Assembly (NCBI RefSeq): GCF_015679985.1
Contig: NZ_CP049239.1
Coordinates: 1,674,001-1,738,000, forward strand
DNA from: Campylobacter concisus
Lineage (GTDB): Bacteria; Campylobacterota; Campylobacteria; Campylobacterales; Campylobacteraceae
Direction of reading: 5' to 3'
Length of the DNA: 64,000 nucleotides
Shown here in pieces: positions 8,657-17,453 of the stretch. A model generated the notes under the pieces. That model was not told the DNA's origin and did no database searches. It saw only the letters and a list, made by a program, of their open reading frames with translations. The first letter of the stretch is position 1. Each line of letters begins with the position of its first letter. Both the position numbers and the translations under genes were made by a program.

Positions 8657-8967
8657 TTTATCCCCATCGAAGCAAGGCCGCCAAGCATCCTTGAAGCGGT
8701 GTTTTTCTTATCGGCCTCAACTGATTTTAGCACGTCATTTACGGCGCTTATTAGCAAAATTTGCATGCTCTCTTTATCTTCAAGCAAGCTATCATCTATG
8801 CTGATATCAAGTATATCGCCGCTGCCGTTTGCTCTCACGCTTACCAGTCCGCCACCGCTTTTTGCGCCAAATTCTTTATTTTTGCTCTCTTCTTCCATCT
8901 GCTTGGCCTGCTTTTGCACATCCTCAAGCATCTGCCCCATCTTTGAAAAGTCAAATCCCTCAAACAT
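8653..8967 (-). CDS. YbaB/EbfC-family nucleoid-associated protein
   Basis: The 104-aa protein belongs to the small DNA-binding YbaB/EbfC family, whose dimers bind DNA with little sequence preference. Typical features are the N-terminal helix rich in Met/Gln/Lys (KMGQMLEDVQKQAKQMEEE), the central strand pair SVRANGSGDILDISID, and the final helical part. In many bacteria it is linked to recombination genes; here it sits between panD and the PDZ gene, as in related Campylobacter. The overlap with the next gene is four bases. Confidence 0.92.
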   Translation of the reverse strand: MFEGFDFSKMGQMLEDVQKQAKQMEEESKNKEFGAKSGGGLVSVRANGSGDILDISIDDSLLEDKESMQILLISAVNDVLKSVEADKKNTASRMLGGLASMGIK

Positions 8968-8970
8968 CGC

Positions 8971-9318
8971 CTACTCCTTTATGATCTCGTTTTTGTTATT
9001 TACATGCACGATGGTTGGTTTAAATTTCTTAGCCTTTTTAAATTTCATAATAGCATAAGCCACGATGATGACCACGTCGCCAACGCAGACCTTTCTAGCA
9101 GCTGCGCCGTTTAGGCAAATTTCGCCTTTTTTGCCCTTTATCACGTAGGTGGCAAATCTCTCGCCGTTATTTACGTCTAAAATTTCAACCTTTTGATTTT
9201 CTATCAAATTTGCAGCCTTTATAAGCTCCTCGCCGATGCTTATCGAGCCAACATAGTTTAAATTTGCGTCTGTTACGACGGCTCTGTGGATCTTACTAGC
9301 TAAAATTTCTATATTCAT
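8971..9318 (-). CDS. panD: Aspartate 1-decarboxylase proenzyme PanD
   Basis: PanD makes beta-alanine from aspartate for pantothenate and coenzyme A. The 115-aa proenzyme shows the self-cleavage site Gly24-Ser25 (YVGSISI), which generates the pyruvoyl cofactor. It also shows the NGAAAR segment near residues 69-74 that lines the active site. The gene is three bases downstream of murE and upstream of ybaB, suggesting one transcript. In C. jejuni panD lies elsewhere with panBC, so its position here is a local difference (from memory). Confidence 0.96.
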   Translation of the reverse strand: MNIEILASKIHRAVVTDANLNYVGSISIGEELIKAANLIENQKVEILDVNNGERFATYVIKGKKGEICLNGAAARKVCVGDVVIIVAYAIMKFKKAKKFKPTIVHVNNKNEIIKE

Positions 9319-9320
9319 TT

Positions 9321-10604
9321 TTACCTCTTTAAAAGCTCTTTTACTACTTCTTTGTCGCTAAATGGGTGCTTGACGCCCTTTATCTCCTGATATGGCTCAT
9401 CGCCTTTGCCAAGTATAACAAGCGCCCAGCCGGGTTCTAGCTTGCTGATAGCCAGTGCGATCGCCTCTTTGCGGTTGGCGTTTCGTATCAAATTTTCATT
9501 TTGACTCATACCAGCGCAAATTTCATCGATTATGCTCTCTGGCTCTTCGCTTCTTGGATTGTCACTTGTGACGATGCAAATTCTTGCGTATTTTTGGGCT
9601 ATCGCTCCCATTTTTGGGCGCTTTGTCCTATCTCTATCGCCGCCTGCACCAAAGACTGCGATCAAATTTAGATGTCTAAGCGAGTTTAGCACCTTTTCGA
9701 TACCATCTGGCGTATGAGCAAAATCCACGATGACTAGCGGATCGGTGCTAACCACTTCCATTCTGCCACTAACCCCTTTAAATTTGCTTATCGCCTTTGA
9801 AAGCGCGGTCGCGTCTGGACGCTCTAGCAAGCAAACAGCGCCAAGGGCTGCAATTAGGTTGTAAAGATTAAACTCGCCTTGCAAGCTTGAGTCTATCTCC
9901 ACATCGCCATTTGGCGTCTTGATAACCGCGTCTATGCCGTCCTTTAGCCCATAAACTACCGGCGCAAAGCTGGCTGGCTTTTTGAGCGAATACGTATAAG
10001 CGTTTTTTGGATTAAATTTAATGCCATTATCATCAGCATTTATAAGCTTCATGCCATCATCATCAAAAAAGCTAGACTTTACCCTAGCGTACTCCTCCAT
10101 GCTCTTGTGGTAGTCGAGGTGGTCTTGAGTCAAATTTGTAAAAATTTTTAGAGCAAATTTCAAGCTCTCTATACGCTTTTGAGCGATCGCATGCGAGCTA
10201 ACCTCCATCACGAAGTACTCGCAGCCTTGCTCGCTGGCTGCTTTGAGGTATGAAAGAGTCCTTAAAATGGCACTCGTCGTAAGCGCCTTGTCATCTATCT
10301 GCTTGCCCTCTACAAATGCCCCTCTGGTGCCACTTAGCCCGCACTTTTTGCCTAAATTTCGCAAGGTCTCGTAGATAGCCGCAGCCGTTGTGGTCTTGCC
10401 ATTTGTACCTGTGATGCCAACTATCTTTAAGTTTTCGTCTATTTTTAAAAGCTTCTTGCACTCTTCAAGGCTGATTATCTTAGCGCCATTTTTTATCGCT
10501 GCCTCTGCAAATTTTGCGTTTGCAGCAGTTTGCACAAAGTATGCACCCTGCTCGCACTCGTTTGAGTCATCTGTTATGAAGCTATTTTCTACTGATATTT
10601 TCAT
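9321..10604 (-). CDS. murE: UDP-N-acetylmuramoyl-tripeptide ligase MurE
   Basis: MurE adds meso-diaminopimelate to UDP-MurNAc-L-Ala-D-Glu in cytoplasmic peptidoglycan synthesis. The 427-aa protein is short for the family but has all core parts: GTNGKTT at residues 66-72 (ATP loop), the SSHAIAQKR region near 136 with the carbamylated-lysine neighbourhood further on, [12 protein letters not shown] near 295, and DNPR at 348-351, the motif that marks diaminopimelate rather than lysine specificity. The N-terminal UDP-binding domain is reduced, as in other epsilonproteobacteria. Its ATG lies inside the 3' end of the upstream gene (23-base overlap). Confidence 0.96.
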   Translation of the reverse strand: MKISVENSFITDDSNECEQGAYFVQTAANAKFAEAAIKNGAKIISLEECKKLLKIDENLKIVGITGTNGKTTTAAAIYETLRNLGKKCGLSGTRGAFVEGKQIDDKALTTSAILRTLSYLKAASEQGCEYFVMEVSSHAIAQKRIESLKFALKIFTNLTQDHLDYHKSMEEYARVKSSFFDDDGMKLINADDNGIKFNPKNAYTYSLKKPASFAPVVYGLKDGIDAVIKTPNGDVEIDSSLQGEFNLYNLIAALGAVCLLERPDATALSKAISKFKGVSGRMEVVSTDPLVIVDFAHTPDGIEKVLNSLRHLNLIAVFGAGGDRDRTKRPKMGAIAQKYARICIVTSDNPRSEEPESIIDEICAGMSQNENLIRNANRKEAIALAISKLEPGWALVILGKGDEPYQEIKGVKHPFSDKEVVKELLKR

Positions 10605-11154
10605 CGTTTTGTCTTTTTTGTATCTCTTTAAAAAGCTGATCTATGCGCTCATCACCGCCAAACATTACCGCCGCACTCTCAAGATAGTTTATGCTCATTT
10701 CGATAAAGTCATTTTTTATCAAATTTCCCAAAAATTCTAAAAAATCATCTTTGTTTGAGATCATGACCTTGGTTGAGAACATGATGTTTTCAAAGACTTT
10801 TTTGAAGCTCCCGTCCTTATAAACAGCCTTTTTAAAGTCCTCGTAGCTGATCGCGTCTTGCTCTTCGAAATACTCATCGCTAGCCAATCTTGATTCTAAA
10901 ATTTTTAAAATTTCATCCATTCCTTCATCATCTTCGCCAGCTCTTAGTTTATCCATAAAATAGTCAAATAAAAGTTTTGCTTCCTCTGCATTTTTCTCGC
11001 CAAGAGAGCAAATTTGTATCAAAAATAGTAAATTTTTATCCTGTGTCTTTTCGTAAGCTAGAGAGAAGTAAAAGATCGCTTCTTTAAATTTTGAGCGTTT
11101 GAAGTGTTTAATGCCTATTTTTTTATAATCTATCAATGTCAAATTCCTCGCCAA
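10582..11154 (-). CDS. Conserved Campylobacter helical protein (Cj1640 position)
   Basis: A 190-aa protein without signal peptide, mostly helical, with a basic N-terminus (KKIGIKHFKRSKFKEAIFYFSLAYEKTQD) that reads like a single TPR-type helix pair. The rest is acidic and contains no catalytic motif that I can see. It is wedged between the NifU-like gene (32-base overlap) and murE (23-base overlap), so all three are translated from one message. The corresponding gene in C. jejuni occupies the same place. Function is unknown; a TPR-like adaptor is only a guess. Confidence 0.75.
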   Translation of the reverse strand: MARNLTLIDYKKIGIKHFKRSKFKEAIFYFSLAYEKTQDKNLLFLIQICSLGEKNAEEAKLLFDYFMDKLRAGEDDEGMDEILKILESRLASDEYFEEQDAISYEDFKKAVYKDGSFKKVFENIMFSTKVMISNKDDFLEFLGNLIKNDFIEMSINYLESAAVMFGGDERIDQLFKEIQKRQNDENISRK

Positions 11155-11398
11155 TCGGGATATTTACGACCTCAAGCTCTGGGTGAATATCCATACGAAG
11201 TTGTCTTTCAAGTCCATATTTTAGTGTAGTTGTACTAGCTGCACATCCATGACAATGCCCTGTAAGTCTTACATAAATTTTGCCGTTTTTTATGCCAAGT
11301 AGCTCCATGCCACCGCCATCATTTTCAAGCATCGGTAATACCTTTTGCAAACTCACACTGACTGGTTTTAAAAGTTCTTCATCGCTAAATGGGATCAT
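11123..11398 (-). CDS. NifU C-terminal-domain Fe-S scaffold protein
   Basis: The 91-aa protein is a stand-alone NifU C-terminal domain, a family that assembles or carries a [4Fe-4S] cluster for delivery to apoproteins. It has the ENDGGGMELLG element at residues 25-35 and the cluster-binding pair C49-x2-C52 (HCHGCAAST). The start is ATG 11398 with an AGGAAA site and a TATAAT box further upstream. It heads the run of overlapping genes ending with panD/ybaB. In C. jejuni the homologue is Cj1639. Confidence 0.93.
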   Translation of the reverse strand: MIPFSDEELLKPVSVSLQKVLPMLENDGGGMELLGIKNGKIYVRLTGHCHGCAASTTTLKYGLERQLRMDIHPELEVVNIPIGEEFDIDRL

Positions 11399-11424
11399 AT
11401 CTTTTCCTATTAAATTTTTGGGCT

Positions 11425-11430
11425 ATTATA
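11425..11430 (-). promoter_or_regulatory. -10 box upstream of the NifU-like gene
   Basis: Minus-strand TATAAT, preceded by GC, lies 27 bases upstream of the ATG at 11398. It is the only clear promoter element before the overlapping NifU-like/190-aa/murE/panD/ybaB/PDZ/ispA gene chain. Confidence 0.55.
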
Positions 11431-11581
11431 GCAAAATAAAAATGCAAAAAATAATGGCTATATTTTTGCTTAGCGCTAATTTTGCTTTATAATTTAAACC
11501 TTTTTTGACACACCTAGTCAGTTTTGATTATTAAATGCGTGAGCTAAAATTTAGTAAATTTTTGATTATAAGTTTTAGGAT

Positions 11582-11604
11582 AAAAGGGCAAATTTCGCCC
11601 TTTT
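11582..11604 (-). terminator. Terminator of the ABC importer operon
   Basis: An 8-bp stem (AAAAGGGC / GCCCTTTT) with a 7-base loop lies just after the substrate-binding protein stop. Because the stem itself ends in T on either strand it can act in both directions. Confidence 0.75.
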
Positions 11605-11607
11605 TAT

Positions 11608-12525
11608 TTAATCTATTAGAAGTGATTTTATATCTACTTTTTGCTCGATCATCTTGCTCTCAAGCATAAATTCTTGCGTAGCTTCAAGTGCTTTTATATC
11701 TTCAGGCGTGATCTTTGGACTAAAGTCATACTGCGGATACATACTCTTTACCGCCTCTATGCTAAGACCGGTCTCTTCAGCTGTAAATTTTAATGCCTCT
11801 TCCTCATTTGCTTTCATAAAAGCCAAAATTTCATCTTGGGCTTTTTTAAATTTTTCAACTAGATCTTTATGCTTTTTGTAAAATTCTCCACTTGTGGCAG
11901 TAACGATGACTGGAGTGATGACGCCCTTGCCTGTTGTTACGACACTAAGTCCTGATTTTTTAGCATTATAAGCAGTTGGTCCAGCAAGAAGTGCTGCATC
12001 GACACTGCCATTTTCAAGTGCAGCTTGTGCAGCTGGGATGCCCATAGAAACGAACTCTACGTCATTTATACCAAGTCCGCCAAGAGCAAGATACCTAACC
12101 AAAAGCTCATTTAATATCGTGCCTTTTGGGCCTGCTATTTTTTTACCTTTTAAGTCTTTAGCGGTTTTTATGCCTTTATCTTTAGCAAATATCGCAAAAG
12201 CTTCAGGTGCTCTTGAATAGGCACTTATGATCTTTATGTCAGCTTTATTTGCCGCGGCAAGTATGACTGAAGTTCCGCCCACGCAGTTTAGAAACTGGAG
12301 CGAATTCGAAGCTAGAGCTTGAGTCTGCTTTGCACCTGATGTTATCTCAGAGTACTCGACTGGTATGCCAAAAGATTTAGCATAAAAGCCTTTAAATTTA
12401 TCGACGATTGAGGGGACGTTTAGCGGCGATTTGACATAGGTCATACCGATCTTATCTAGCTCACTTGCGTTTGCGACTAGACAAAGCAAAGAGGCTGCAC
12501 ACAAAATCTTAAAAAATTTTCTCAT
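11608..12525 (-). CDS. NMT1/TauT-type ABC transporter substrate-binding protein
   Basis: The 305-aa protein has a Sec signal peptide with likely cleavage after VANA at residue 20, then a two-lobed periplasmic binding fold of the NitT/TauT/SsuA/ThiY (NMT1-like) group. Typical segments are the domain-switch sequence TAKDLKGKKIAGPKGT and AAQAALENGSVDAALLAGP. The ligand of this group ranges over nitrate, taurine, alkanesulfonates and thiamine precursors and cannot be read from the sequence. It is the last gene of the importer operon, 76 bases after the ATPase, and is closed by a terminator. An ATG with an AAAGGAG-like site is present. Confidence 0.88.
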   Translation of the reverse strand: MRKFFKILCAASLLCLVANASELDKIGMTYVKSPLNVPSIVDKFKGFYAKSFGIPVEYSEITSGAKQTQALASNSLQFLNCVGGTSVILAAANKADIKIISAYSRAPEAFAIFAKDKGIKTAKDLKGKKIAGPKGTILNELLVRYLALGGLGINDVEFVSMGIPAAQAALENGSVDAALLAGPTAYNAKKSGLSVVTTGKGVITPVIVTATSGEFYKKHKDLVEKFKKAQDEILAFMKANEEEALKFTAEETGLSIEAVKSMYPQYDFSPKITPEDIKALEATQEFMLESKMIEQKVDIKSLLID

Positions 12526-12601
12526 ATTTGCTCCTTTAAAAATTTTCCAAATTATATAACTTTTTGCCTCGTTTTGGTTTTAATTATCATTTTATAAAAT
12601 G

Positions 12602-13294
12602 CTAAATTTCGCTCAAAATTTTACGCTTTAAATTTATTAGTTCATCGCAAAGCAAATCTCTTGGCTTAGCTAGATTTGATAGATCATAGCTTGATTTCAT
12701 CCCACCTTTTTCAAGCAAAATTATCTCATCTGCTAAATATAGGGCTTCATCGACATTATGAGTGACAAAAATGATGGTTTTGCCGGCTTGGAGCTTTAAA
12801 ATTTCAGCCTGCATGCTGGCTCTCGTAAAAGCATCAAGTGCCGCAAATGGCTCATCCATAAGGATCAAATTTGCCTCGTACGCAAGCACTCTTGCAAGAG
12901 AAACGCGCGAACTCATACCGCCAGATAGCTGCGAAACAGCGGCAAATTTAAAGTCGCTAAGCCCTATCATCGATATGAGCCTGTCTATCTTTGCCTCGTC
13001 TATCTCGCACTTTTTAAGTGGAAAGACTATATTTTCATAGACATTTAAAAAAGGCATAAGCCTAGGCTCTTGAAATACAAAACCGATCTTTGCTTGCTCT
13101 TTAAATTTTATCTCGCCTAGACTTACGCCCTCAAGTCCAGCAATAAGCCTTAAAAGAGTCGTTTTACCACAACCACTTCTACCAAGTATGACGGTGATCT
13201 TATCTTTTTTTATGCTTAAATTTAGCTCTTTTAAAACGTCGATACGCTTATCATGGATAAAAAAATGCTTTGATAAATTTAAAATTTCTATCAT
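12602..13294 (-). CDS. ABC transporter ATPase, NitT/TauT family
   Basis: This 230-aa cytoplasmic ATPase powers the adjacent permease. Walker A GRSGCGKTT is at residues 38-46, the Q-loop Gln at 75, the signature LSGGM at 123-127, Walker B LILMDEP at 143-149 followed by the D-loop, and the switch His at 179. The signature reads LSGGMSSR instead of the usual LSGGQ-x-QR, a variant seen in this subfamily. It overlaps the permease gene by four bases. Substrate is unknown. Confidence 0.93.
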   Translation of the reverse strand: MIEILNLSKHFFIHDKRIDVLKELNLSIKKDKITVILGRSGCGKTTLLRLIAGLEGVSLGEIKFKEQAKIGFVFQEPRLMPFLNVYENIVFPLKKCEIDEAKIDRLISMIGLSDFKFAAVSQLSGGMSSRVSLARVLAYEANLILMDEPFAALDAFTRASMQAEILKLQAGKTIIFVTHNVDEALYLADEIILLEKGGMKSSYDLSNLAKPRDLLCDELINLKRKILSEI

Positions 13295-14040
13295 TTTTCA
13301 CTTCGCAAAAGGCTAAATTTAGATATCAAAAATAAAAATATCCTATCTATGAGTACGCCGCAAATTCCTATCGTAAAAATGCCAACAAATATCCTATCTG
13401 CACGCGAAAGCTCCTCCGCATCTAGTATGAGATAGCCTAGCCCGCTAGAAGCTGCGATCATCTCCGCTCCCACAATCGCTCGCATAGCGTAGCCAAAACC
13501 TATTCGCATGCCTACAAAGATATCCTTTATGGCATTTTTTAGGATGATTTTGTAAAAAATTTCAAATTTACTAAAACAAAAAATTTTACCAACTTCAATA
13601 AGTTTCACATCGCAGCTAGTTAGCCCTTTTGAAATACTTAAAAACATTGGGAAAAATGATGCTAGGATGATAATAATAATTTTTGGAGTTTCGTTTATAC
13701 CAAACCAAAGTACCAAAATAGCAATAAGGCTAAGTGGCGGAACATTTCTAAAAAACTCTAGTATCCACTCGTAATAAATACTAGCTTTTGGAAATAGCGC
13801 CGCAACTCCGCCAAAAATAAATGCCAAAACAAAAGCCAAAATATAGCCAATAAATATACGCTTAAAGCTAATTATCACATGCATTATTAGCTCGCCGCTT
13901 AAGCTCATATCAAGCATCGTTTTAAGTGTCGTAATAGGACTTGGCAATATATAAGGTGTGAAAATTTTAAGCTCACAAACAACCTGCCAGAGGGCAAAGA
14001 TCGCTAGGATCAAAACGCTCTTTTTAAAAATTTCTATCAC
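13291..14040 (-). CDS. ABC transporter permease, NitT/TauT (SsuC) family
   Basis: The 249-aa protein is an inner-membrane permease with about six transmembrane segments. It carries the binding-protein-dependent EAA region in the form VGMRIGFGYAMRAIVGAEMIAASSGLG near residues 175-201, where the ATPase docks. Length and layout match SsuC/TauC/NrtB. It overlaps the upstream H-cluster-like gene and the downstream ATPase gene by four bases each, so expression of the three is tightly coupled. Confidence 0.92.
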   Translation of the reverse strand: MIEIFKKSVLILAIFALWQVVCELKIFTPYILPSPITTLKTMLDMSLSGELIMHVIISFKRIFIGYILAFVLAFIFGGVAALFPKASIYYEWILEFFRNVPPLSLIAILVLWFGINETPKIIIIILASFFPMFLSISKGLTSCDVKLIEVGKIFCFSKFEIFYKIILKNAIKDIFVGMRIGFGYAMRAIVGAEMIAASSGLGYLILDAEELSRADRIFVGIFTIGICGVLIDRIFLFLISKFSLLRSEK

Positions 14041-14645
14041 AGCCCATCTCCATTGTGACAGCCATTTTCACAGTATAAAAGCTCGATGATATGATAGTTT
14101 TTAAGCTCGCTAAATTTATACGAAAATGCGTTTTGTATCTTTTCTTTACTACATAAGCTTAGTGTTTTTATGCCTAAATTTTCAAAAAATCCAGGAGGAA
14201 TCGGGCTTGATTCTATTTTGTTTATTTGTAAATTTATGTCGTTTAGCTCTTTAAAATTTTTCCATGTTAAAAATGTAGTTCGCTCTAATTTTAAAGAATC
14301 TCCAAGCTCAGCCAAGTCATCACAAGGCGTTGTTATATAAAGCCACTCATCTTCTTTTAGTTTCGAGCTAAGTTCAATGGCGCTTTCAATTAAAATGGGA
14401 TTTAAGCTTGAAATATTATTTGAAAATTCTTTGAAATTTGATCTTATAAAATTTACAGCTCTTGGACAGCGACTGTCTAAAACTATGCCTTTAGAGTATA
14501 AATTTTTATATGAATTTTTGATATCGCTAACATGATCTTTTTCGCACTCTACTATGTTAAAGCCCTTATTTTGCAAGAGCTCTTTTAACGTAGAGAAGTC
14601 ATACATATTTTTTACAACGGGATTTAGCCAAAGTAGCTTTCTCAA
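14037..14645 (-). CDS. [FeFe]-hydrogenase H-cluster-domain-like protein, short and divergent
   Basis: The 202-aa product resembles the iron-hydrogenase large-subunit C-terminal domain. Motif L1 appears as SRCPRAVNFI with Cys60. Motif L2 appears as TTPCDD with Cys108. Motif L3 appears at the very end as E188-x3-C192ENGC196HNGDG. These four cysteines match the four H-cluster ligands. The lysine three residues after the L2 cysteine is replaced by leucine (L111), and the N-terminal ferredoxin-type domains are absent. Classical hydrogen turnover is therefore doubtful, and a sensory or Fe-S-carrying role is possible. Translation begins at TTG 14643-14645 with GGAG five bases upstream. It is the first gene of the NMT1-type ABC operon. 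The family call is by motif recognition, without an alignment. Confidence 0.65.
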   Translation of the reverse strand: MRKLLWLNPVVKNMYDFSTLKELLQNKGFNIVECEKDHVSDIKNSYKNLYSKGIVLDSRCPRAVNFIRSNFKEFSNNISSLNPILIESAIELSSKLKEDEWLYITTPCDDLAELGDSLKLERTTFLTWKNFKELNDINLQINKIESSPIPPGFFENLGIKTLSLCSKEKIQNAFSYKFSELKNYHIIELLYCENGCHNGDGL

Positions 14646-14714
14646 GAGTTCTCCATAATTTTAATAATAGAAATCAAGATTCTATCATTTAAAAATTTAA
14701 ACCAAGTAAAAAGA

Positions 14715-14749
14715 GCCGCTTATGACTAAAATCATAAAAGATAGGCGGT
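14715..14749 (-). terminator. Probable terminator after the 333-aa gene
   Basis: The minus-strand transcript can form an inner perfect stem TTATGA/TCATAA and an outer CCGC/GCGG pair with unpaired bases between, followed by CTCTTTTTAC. The run of T and its location 20 bases after the stop support termination; the imperfect stem lowers confidence. Confidence 0.45.
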
Positions 14750-14768
14750 ACAAAAAACTAAACTTAGC

Positions 14769-15770
14769 CTATACTTTTATATCTAACTTCTGTTTTTGCT
14801 CCACTTTTTCCATTAGCTTTAGTATGTCAACTCCATTTTTCTCAAGCTGCATTAGCTCCTTAAGATAGGCGAATTTCTCATCTTTGTTGATGTCATAAGT
14901 AGCTAGTTTCTCGCTTCGTCCGATCACTGAGGCATAGACCTTGTTGCCATCAAGTTTATCCGTATTTTGTACATTATAAAGTGAGAGCACGCCCTCTACC
15001 ACCTCTTTAAAATCCGCCCCGCTCTTCATGCCAGCTTTCATAAGCGTAAGAAATCTATGTCTGCTCTCTTCGTCAGTAAAATTTATATTTTGTAGCGTCT
15101 GATACTCGATTGGTGGCTTGTTAGTGCTAGTTAGCATGGAGATAGCCTTTTTGCCTATCGTAATGCTTTCTACACCGACTCTTTCGCCAAGATACTGCCT
15201 AAGTGCATAATCAATCCACTTATCTTTAAACTCATCTATGCTTAGGTCTTTATCAAGTATCTCAAATCCTTCCACGTGGCTCTTGTGACCAAGCCCGAGA
15301 AGTGTGTTATCAAGTTTTGATGTATACTCTTTTGCAAAGAGATCGACATCTGTTGGATAATATCCTATGATCTCTTCGTGAGCTCTGCCAAAGCCAAGTG
15401 CTTTGGTCTGATTGATAAAATTTTTGAGATCATTTATCTCATCTTGGCTGACTTGTTTGTCGTACCCCATGAGCTTGCCCCAGATACTTATCTTGCCATT
15501 AGTAGCTATGCCTGAGAGCGAGAAATTGCTAGCAAATGTTAGATTCTCGCTATTTTTTTGAAATTTTATCGTATTTGTTTCATTTAAATTTATTGGCTCA
15601 CCTCTAGTATCGGTATGACTTTTTCGTTCATCAACCAAACCGCTAGATAAATCATTTAAAGAATTTTTATCTATATTGAATTTAGTATTATTAGCATCAA
15701 GCTCTTGTGCTCTACTACTTTGCGAGCCAACATAAAAATTTGTGCCAACTCCATTTACACTACCTATCAT
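14769..15770 (-). CDS. 333-aa protein of unknown function, possible flagellar-regulon product
   Basis: I do not recognise a family. The protein has no signal peptide. Its first 60 residues are polar and rich in Ser, Asn and Gly (MIGSVNGVGTNFYVGSQSS), as in many proteins exported by the flagellar system. A more structured, alpha/beta-looking part begins near residue 90, and the C-terminal third is helical and Lys/Glu-rich. The ATG has AAGGA upstream. On the same strand about 38 bases upstream is CGATAT, which resembles the Campylobacter sigma-28 (FliA) -10 element. It is monocistronic. A flagellum-linked role is inference from the N-terminus and promoter only. Confidence 0.6.
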   Translation of the reverse strand: MIGSVNGVGTNFYVGSQSSRAQELDANNTKFNIDKNSLNDLSSGLVDERKSHTDTRGEPINLNETNTIKFQKNSENLTFASNFSLSGIATNGKISIWGKLMGYDKQVSQDEINDLKNFINQTKALGFGRAHEEIIGYYPTDVDLFAKEYTSKLDNTLLGLGHKSHVEGFEILDKDLSIDEFKDKWIDYALRQYLGERVGVESITIGKKAISMLTSTNKPPIEYQTLQNINFTDEESRHRFLTLMKAGMKSGADFKEVVEGVLSLYNVQNTDKLDGNKVYASVIGRSEKLATYDINKDEKFAYLKELMQLEKNGVDILKLMEKVEQKQKLDIKV

Positions 15771-15807
15771 CTCAAATCCTTTGAAATTTATAAGATATTT
15801 GAAACAA

Positions 15808-15813
15808 ATATCG
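15808..15813 (-). promoter_or_regulatory. Possible sigma-28 -10 element (CGATAT)
   Basis: CGATAT on the minus strand fits the CGATWT -10 motif reported for FliA-dependent Campylobacter promoters, and it lies 38 bases upstream of the ATG. A T/A-rich stretch covers the -35 area but no clear element can be named. Confidence 0.3.
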
Positions 15814-16031
15814 TCTTAATAAAATAAAATTTTAGTAAAGAGTTCAAAGGTAAAAATTTAAAATATGTGATTTTAGATTAGAAAATTTGCAACTTTTAAC
15901 TATAAAAAATTTTATGATTTTTTGGTTAATAAATTTGATAGATAATTAAAGAAATTTATAGTTTGAGAAAGCTTTTGGAAGAAGGATTTTATTTTAAAAG
16001 TGGTGTAATTTTATATTCAATAAATTAAAAA

Positions 16032-16049
16032 AGAGAGCCGAAGCTCTCT
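16032..16049 (-). terminator. Terminator of the alpha (rplQ) end of the ribosomal operon
   Basis: On the minus strand a perfect AGAGAGC/GCTCTCT stem closed by a TTCG tetraloop is followed by TTTTTAATTT. It starts six bases after the rplQ stop and ends the long ribosomal protein transcript. Confidence 0.92.
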
Positions 16050-16054
16050 AATAA

Positions 16055-16411
16055 TTATTCAGCTACTAGCTCTATATAAGCCATCTCTGCTGCGTCGCCT
16101 CTGCGAACACGAGTCTTGATGATTCTTGTATAGCCACCATTGCGCTCTTTAAATTTTGGAGCTACTTCAGTAACTAATTTATTTGTTGTTTCTTTATCTT
16201 GTAAAGAAGCAAATACTGCTCTATGAGCGTTAGAGTCACCTTTTCTAGCTCTTGTGATCAGCTTTTCAATATAGCTTCTAAGCTCTTTTGCTTTTGGTAA
16301 AGTCGTCTCTATCTTTTCGCTTTTGATGATAGCTATCGCCAAATTTTTAAGCAATGCAGATCTATGAGATGACGTTCTACCAAGTTTGCGATATCCGTGT
16401 TTATGTCTCAT
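16055..16411 (-). CDS. rplQ: 50S ribosomal protein L17
   Basis: The 118-aa protein starts [23 protein letters not shown], the characteristic L17 opening, and ends in the usual YIELV strand. It is the last gene of the supercluster, 11 bases after rpoA, and is followed by a strong terminator. It binds 23S rRNA near the exit tunnel (family knowledge). Confidence 0.98.
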   Translation of the reverse strand: MRHKHGYRKLGRTSSHRSALLKNLAIAIIKSEKIETTLPKAKELRSYIEKLITRARKGDSNAHRAVFASLQDKETTNKLVTEVAPKFKERNGGYTRIIKTRVRRGDAAEMAYIELVAE

Positions 16412-16422
16412 CTATTGTCCTT

Positions 16423-17439
16423 TTATTCTTTTACACTCATTTGTGCTTTAAGCTCGGTTATTTTCTTTCTTAGTTGCTCTTTGCCATCTTTTAATACATC
16501 GGCACCAACTGGATAGCCTATCTCTTCCATAACCGCTTTAATCTCTTCAAGAGATTTTTTACCTAAATTTTTAAGCTCTTTAAGCCCATTTTCATCCATT
16601 AATGCAAGCTCGCCGATAAATCTAATATCAGCTTTGTCAAGGCAGTTGAAACTTCTAGCACTTAAATTTAGATCTTCTACGCTAGAAAGTAGCTTTGAAA
16701 ACTCACCACCTGCGCTTGAGCTAGCAACTGGAGTACTAACATCAATATCTAAAATTCCTTTAAATACTGACATTTGTTGATACATAGCTTCTAAACAATT
16801 TTTAAAAGCCTCTATCGGACTAACTTGACCATCAGTTGTTATAGTAAATACAATCTTTTCATAGTCTGGGTCATCCTCAACCAAGACATTTTGTATATCA
16901 TAAACTGCTTTTTTAACAGGTGTAAAAAAAGCATCAAGTGCGATATAGTCGTCTTCAATCTCTTCTCTGATCTCTTCACTAGGAACATATCCGATACCTT
17001 TTTGAATGATAACTGAAAAATTTAACTCAGCATCTTCGTTTATTGTAGCAAGGTATGCGTCTGGGTTAACGATCTCAACTAGATCATTATTTAGATCAGC
17101 CCCAGTTATCTCTTTTGGTCCTTTAAAGCTATACTCTATAACTTCGCGCTCACTGGTACTTTTTAATTTAAATCTGATCTTTTTCAAATTTATAATAAAA
17201 AAAGCTACGTCTTCTAGCATACCACGCATACTATCAAATTCATGGCTAACGCCTTTTATCTTTACACCAATAGGAGCAAAACCTACTGTGCTTGTGTAAA
17301 GAAGACGACGCAATGGGTGAGCCAAGGTAACAGCATAACCCGCCTCAAAAGGATATGCTGTAATGTTAGCAACATTTTCACTAACACTTTTAACTTCAAT
17401 TTCAGTTGGCATATAAGCTGATGTAGTAATCTTTCTCAT
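16423..17439 (-). CDS. rpoA: RNA polymerase alpha subunit
   Basis: The 338-aa alpha subunit has the N-terminal assembly domain ([13 protein letters not shown] near residues 38-50 is the dimer/beta contact helix) and a C-terminal DNA- and activator-binding domain from about residue 255 ([16 protein letters not shown] ... [13 protein letters not shown]). It lies between rpsD and rplQ as in most bacteria. The start at 17439 is directly downstream of the S4 gene (14-base gap). Confidence 0.98.
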   Translation of the reverse strand: MRKITTSAYMPTEIEVKSVSENVANITAYPFEAGYAVTLAHPLRRLLYTSTVGFAPIGVKIKGVSHEFDSMRGMLEDVAFFIINLKKIRFKLKSTSEREVIEYSFKGPKEITGADLNNDLVEIVNPDAYLATINEDAELNFSVIIQKGIGYVPSEEIREEIEDDYIALDAFFTPVKKAVYDIQNVLVEDDPDYEKIVFTITTDGQVSPIEAFKNCLEAMYQQMSVFKGILDIDVSTPVASSSAGGEFSKLLSSVEDLNLSARSFNCLDKADIRFIGELALMDENGLKELKNLGKKSLEEIKAVMEEIGYPVGADVLKDGKEQLRKKITELKAQMSVKE

Positions 17440-17453
17440 CTTTATACCCTCTA

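Noticed and set aside
14646-14768. TPP riboswitch upstream of the NMT1-type importer
   Set aside because: The conserved CTGAGA and ACCTGA-type thi-box elements are not present.
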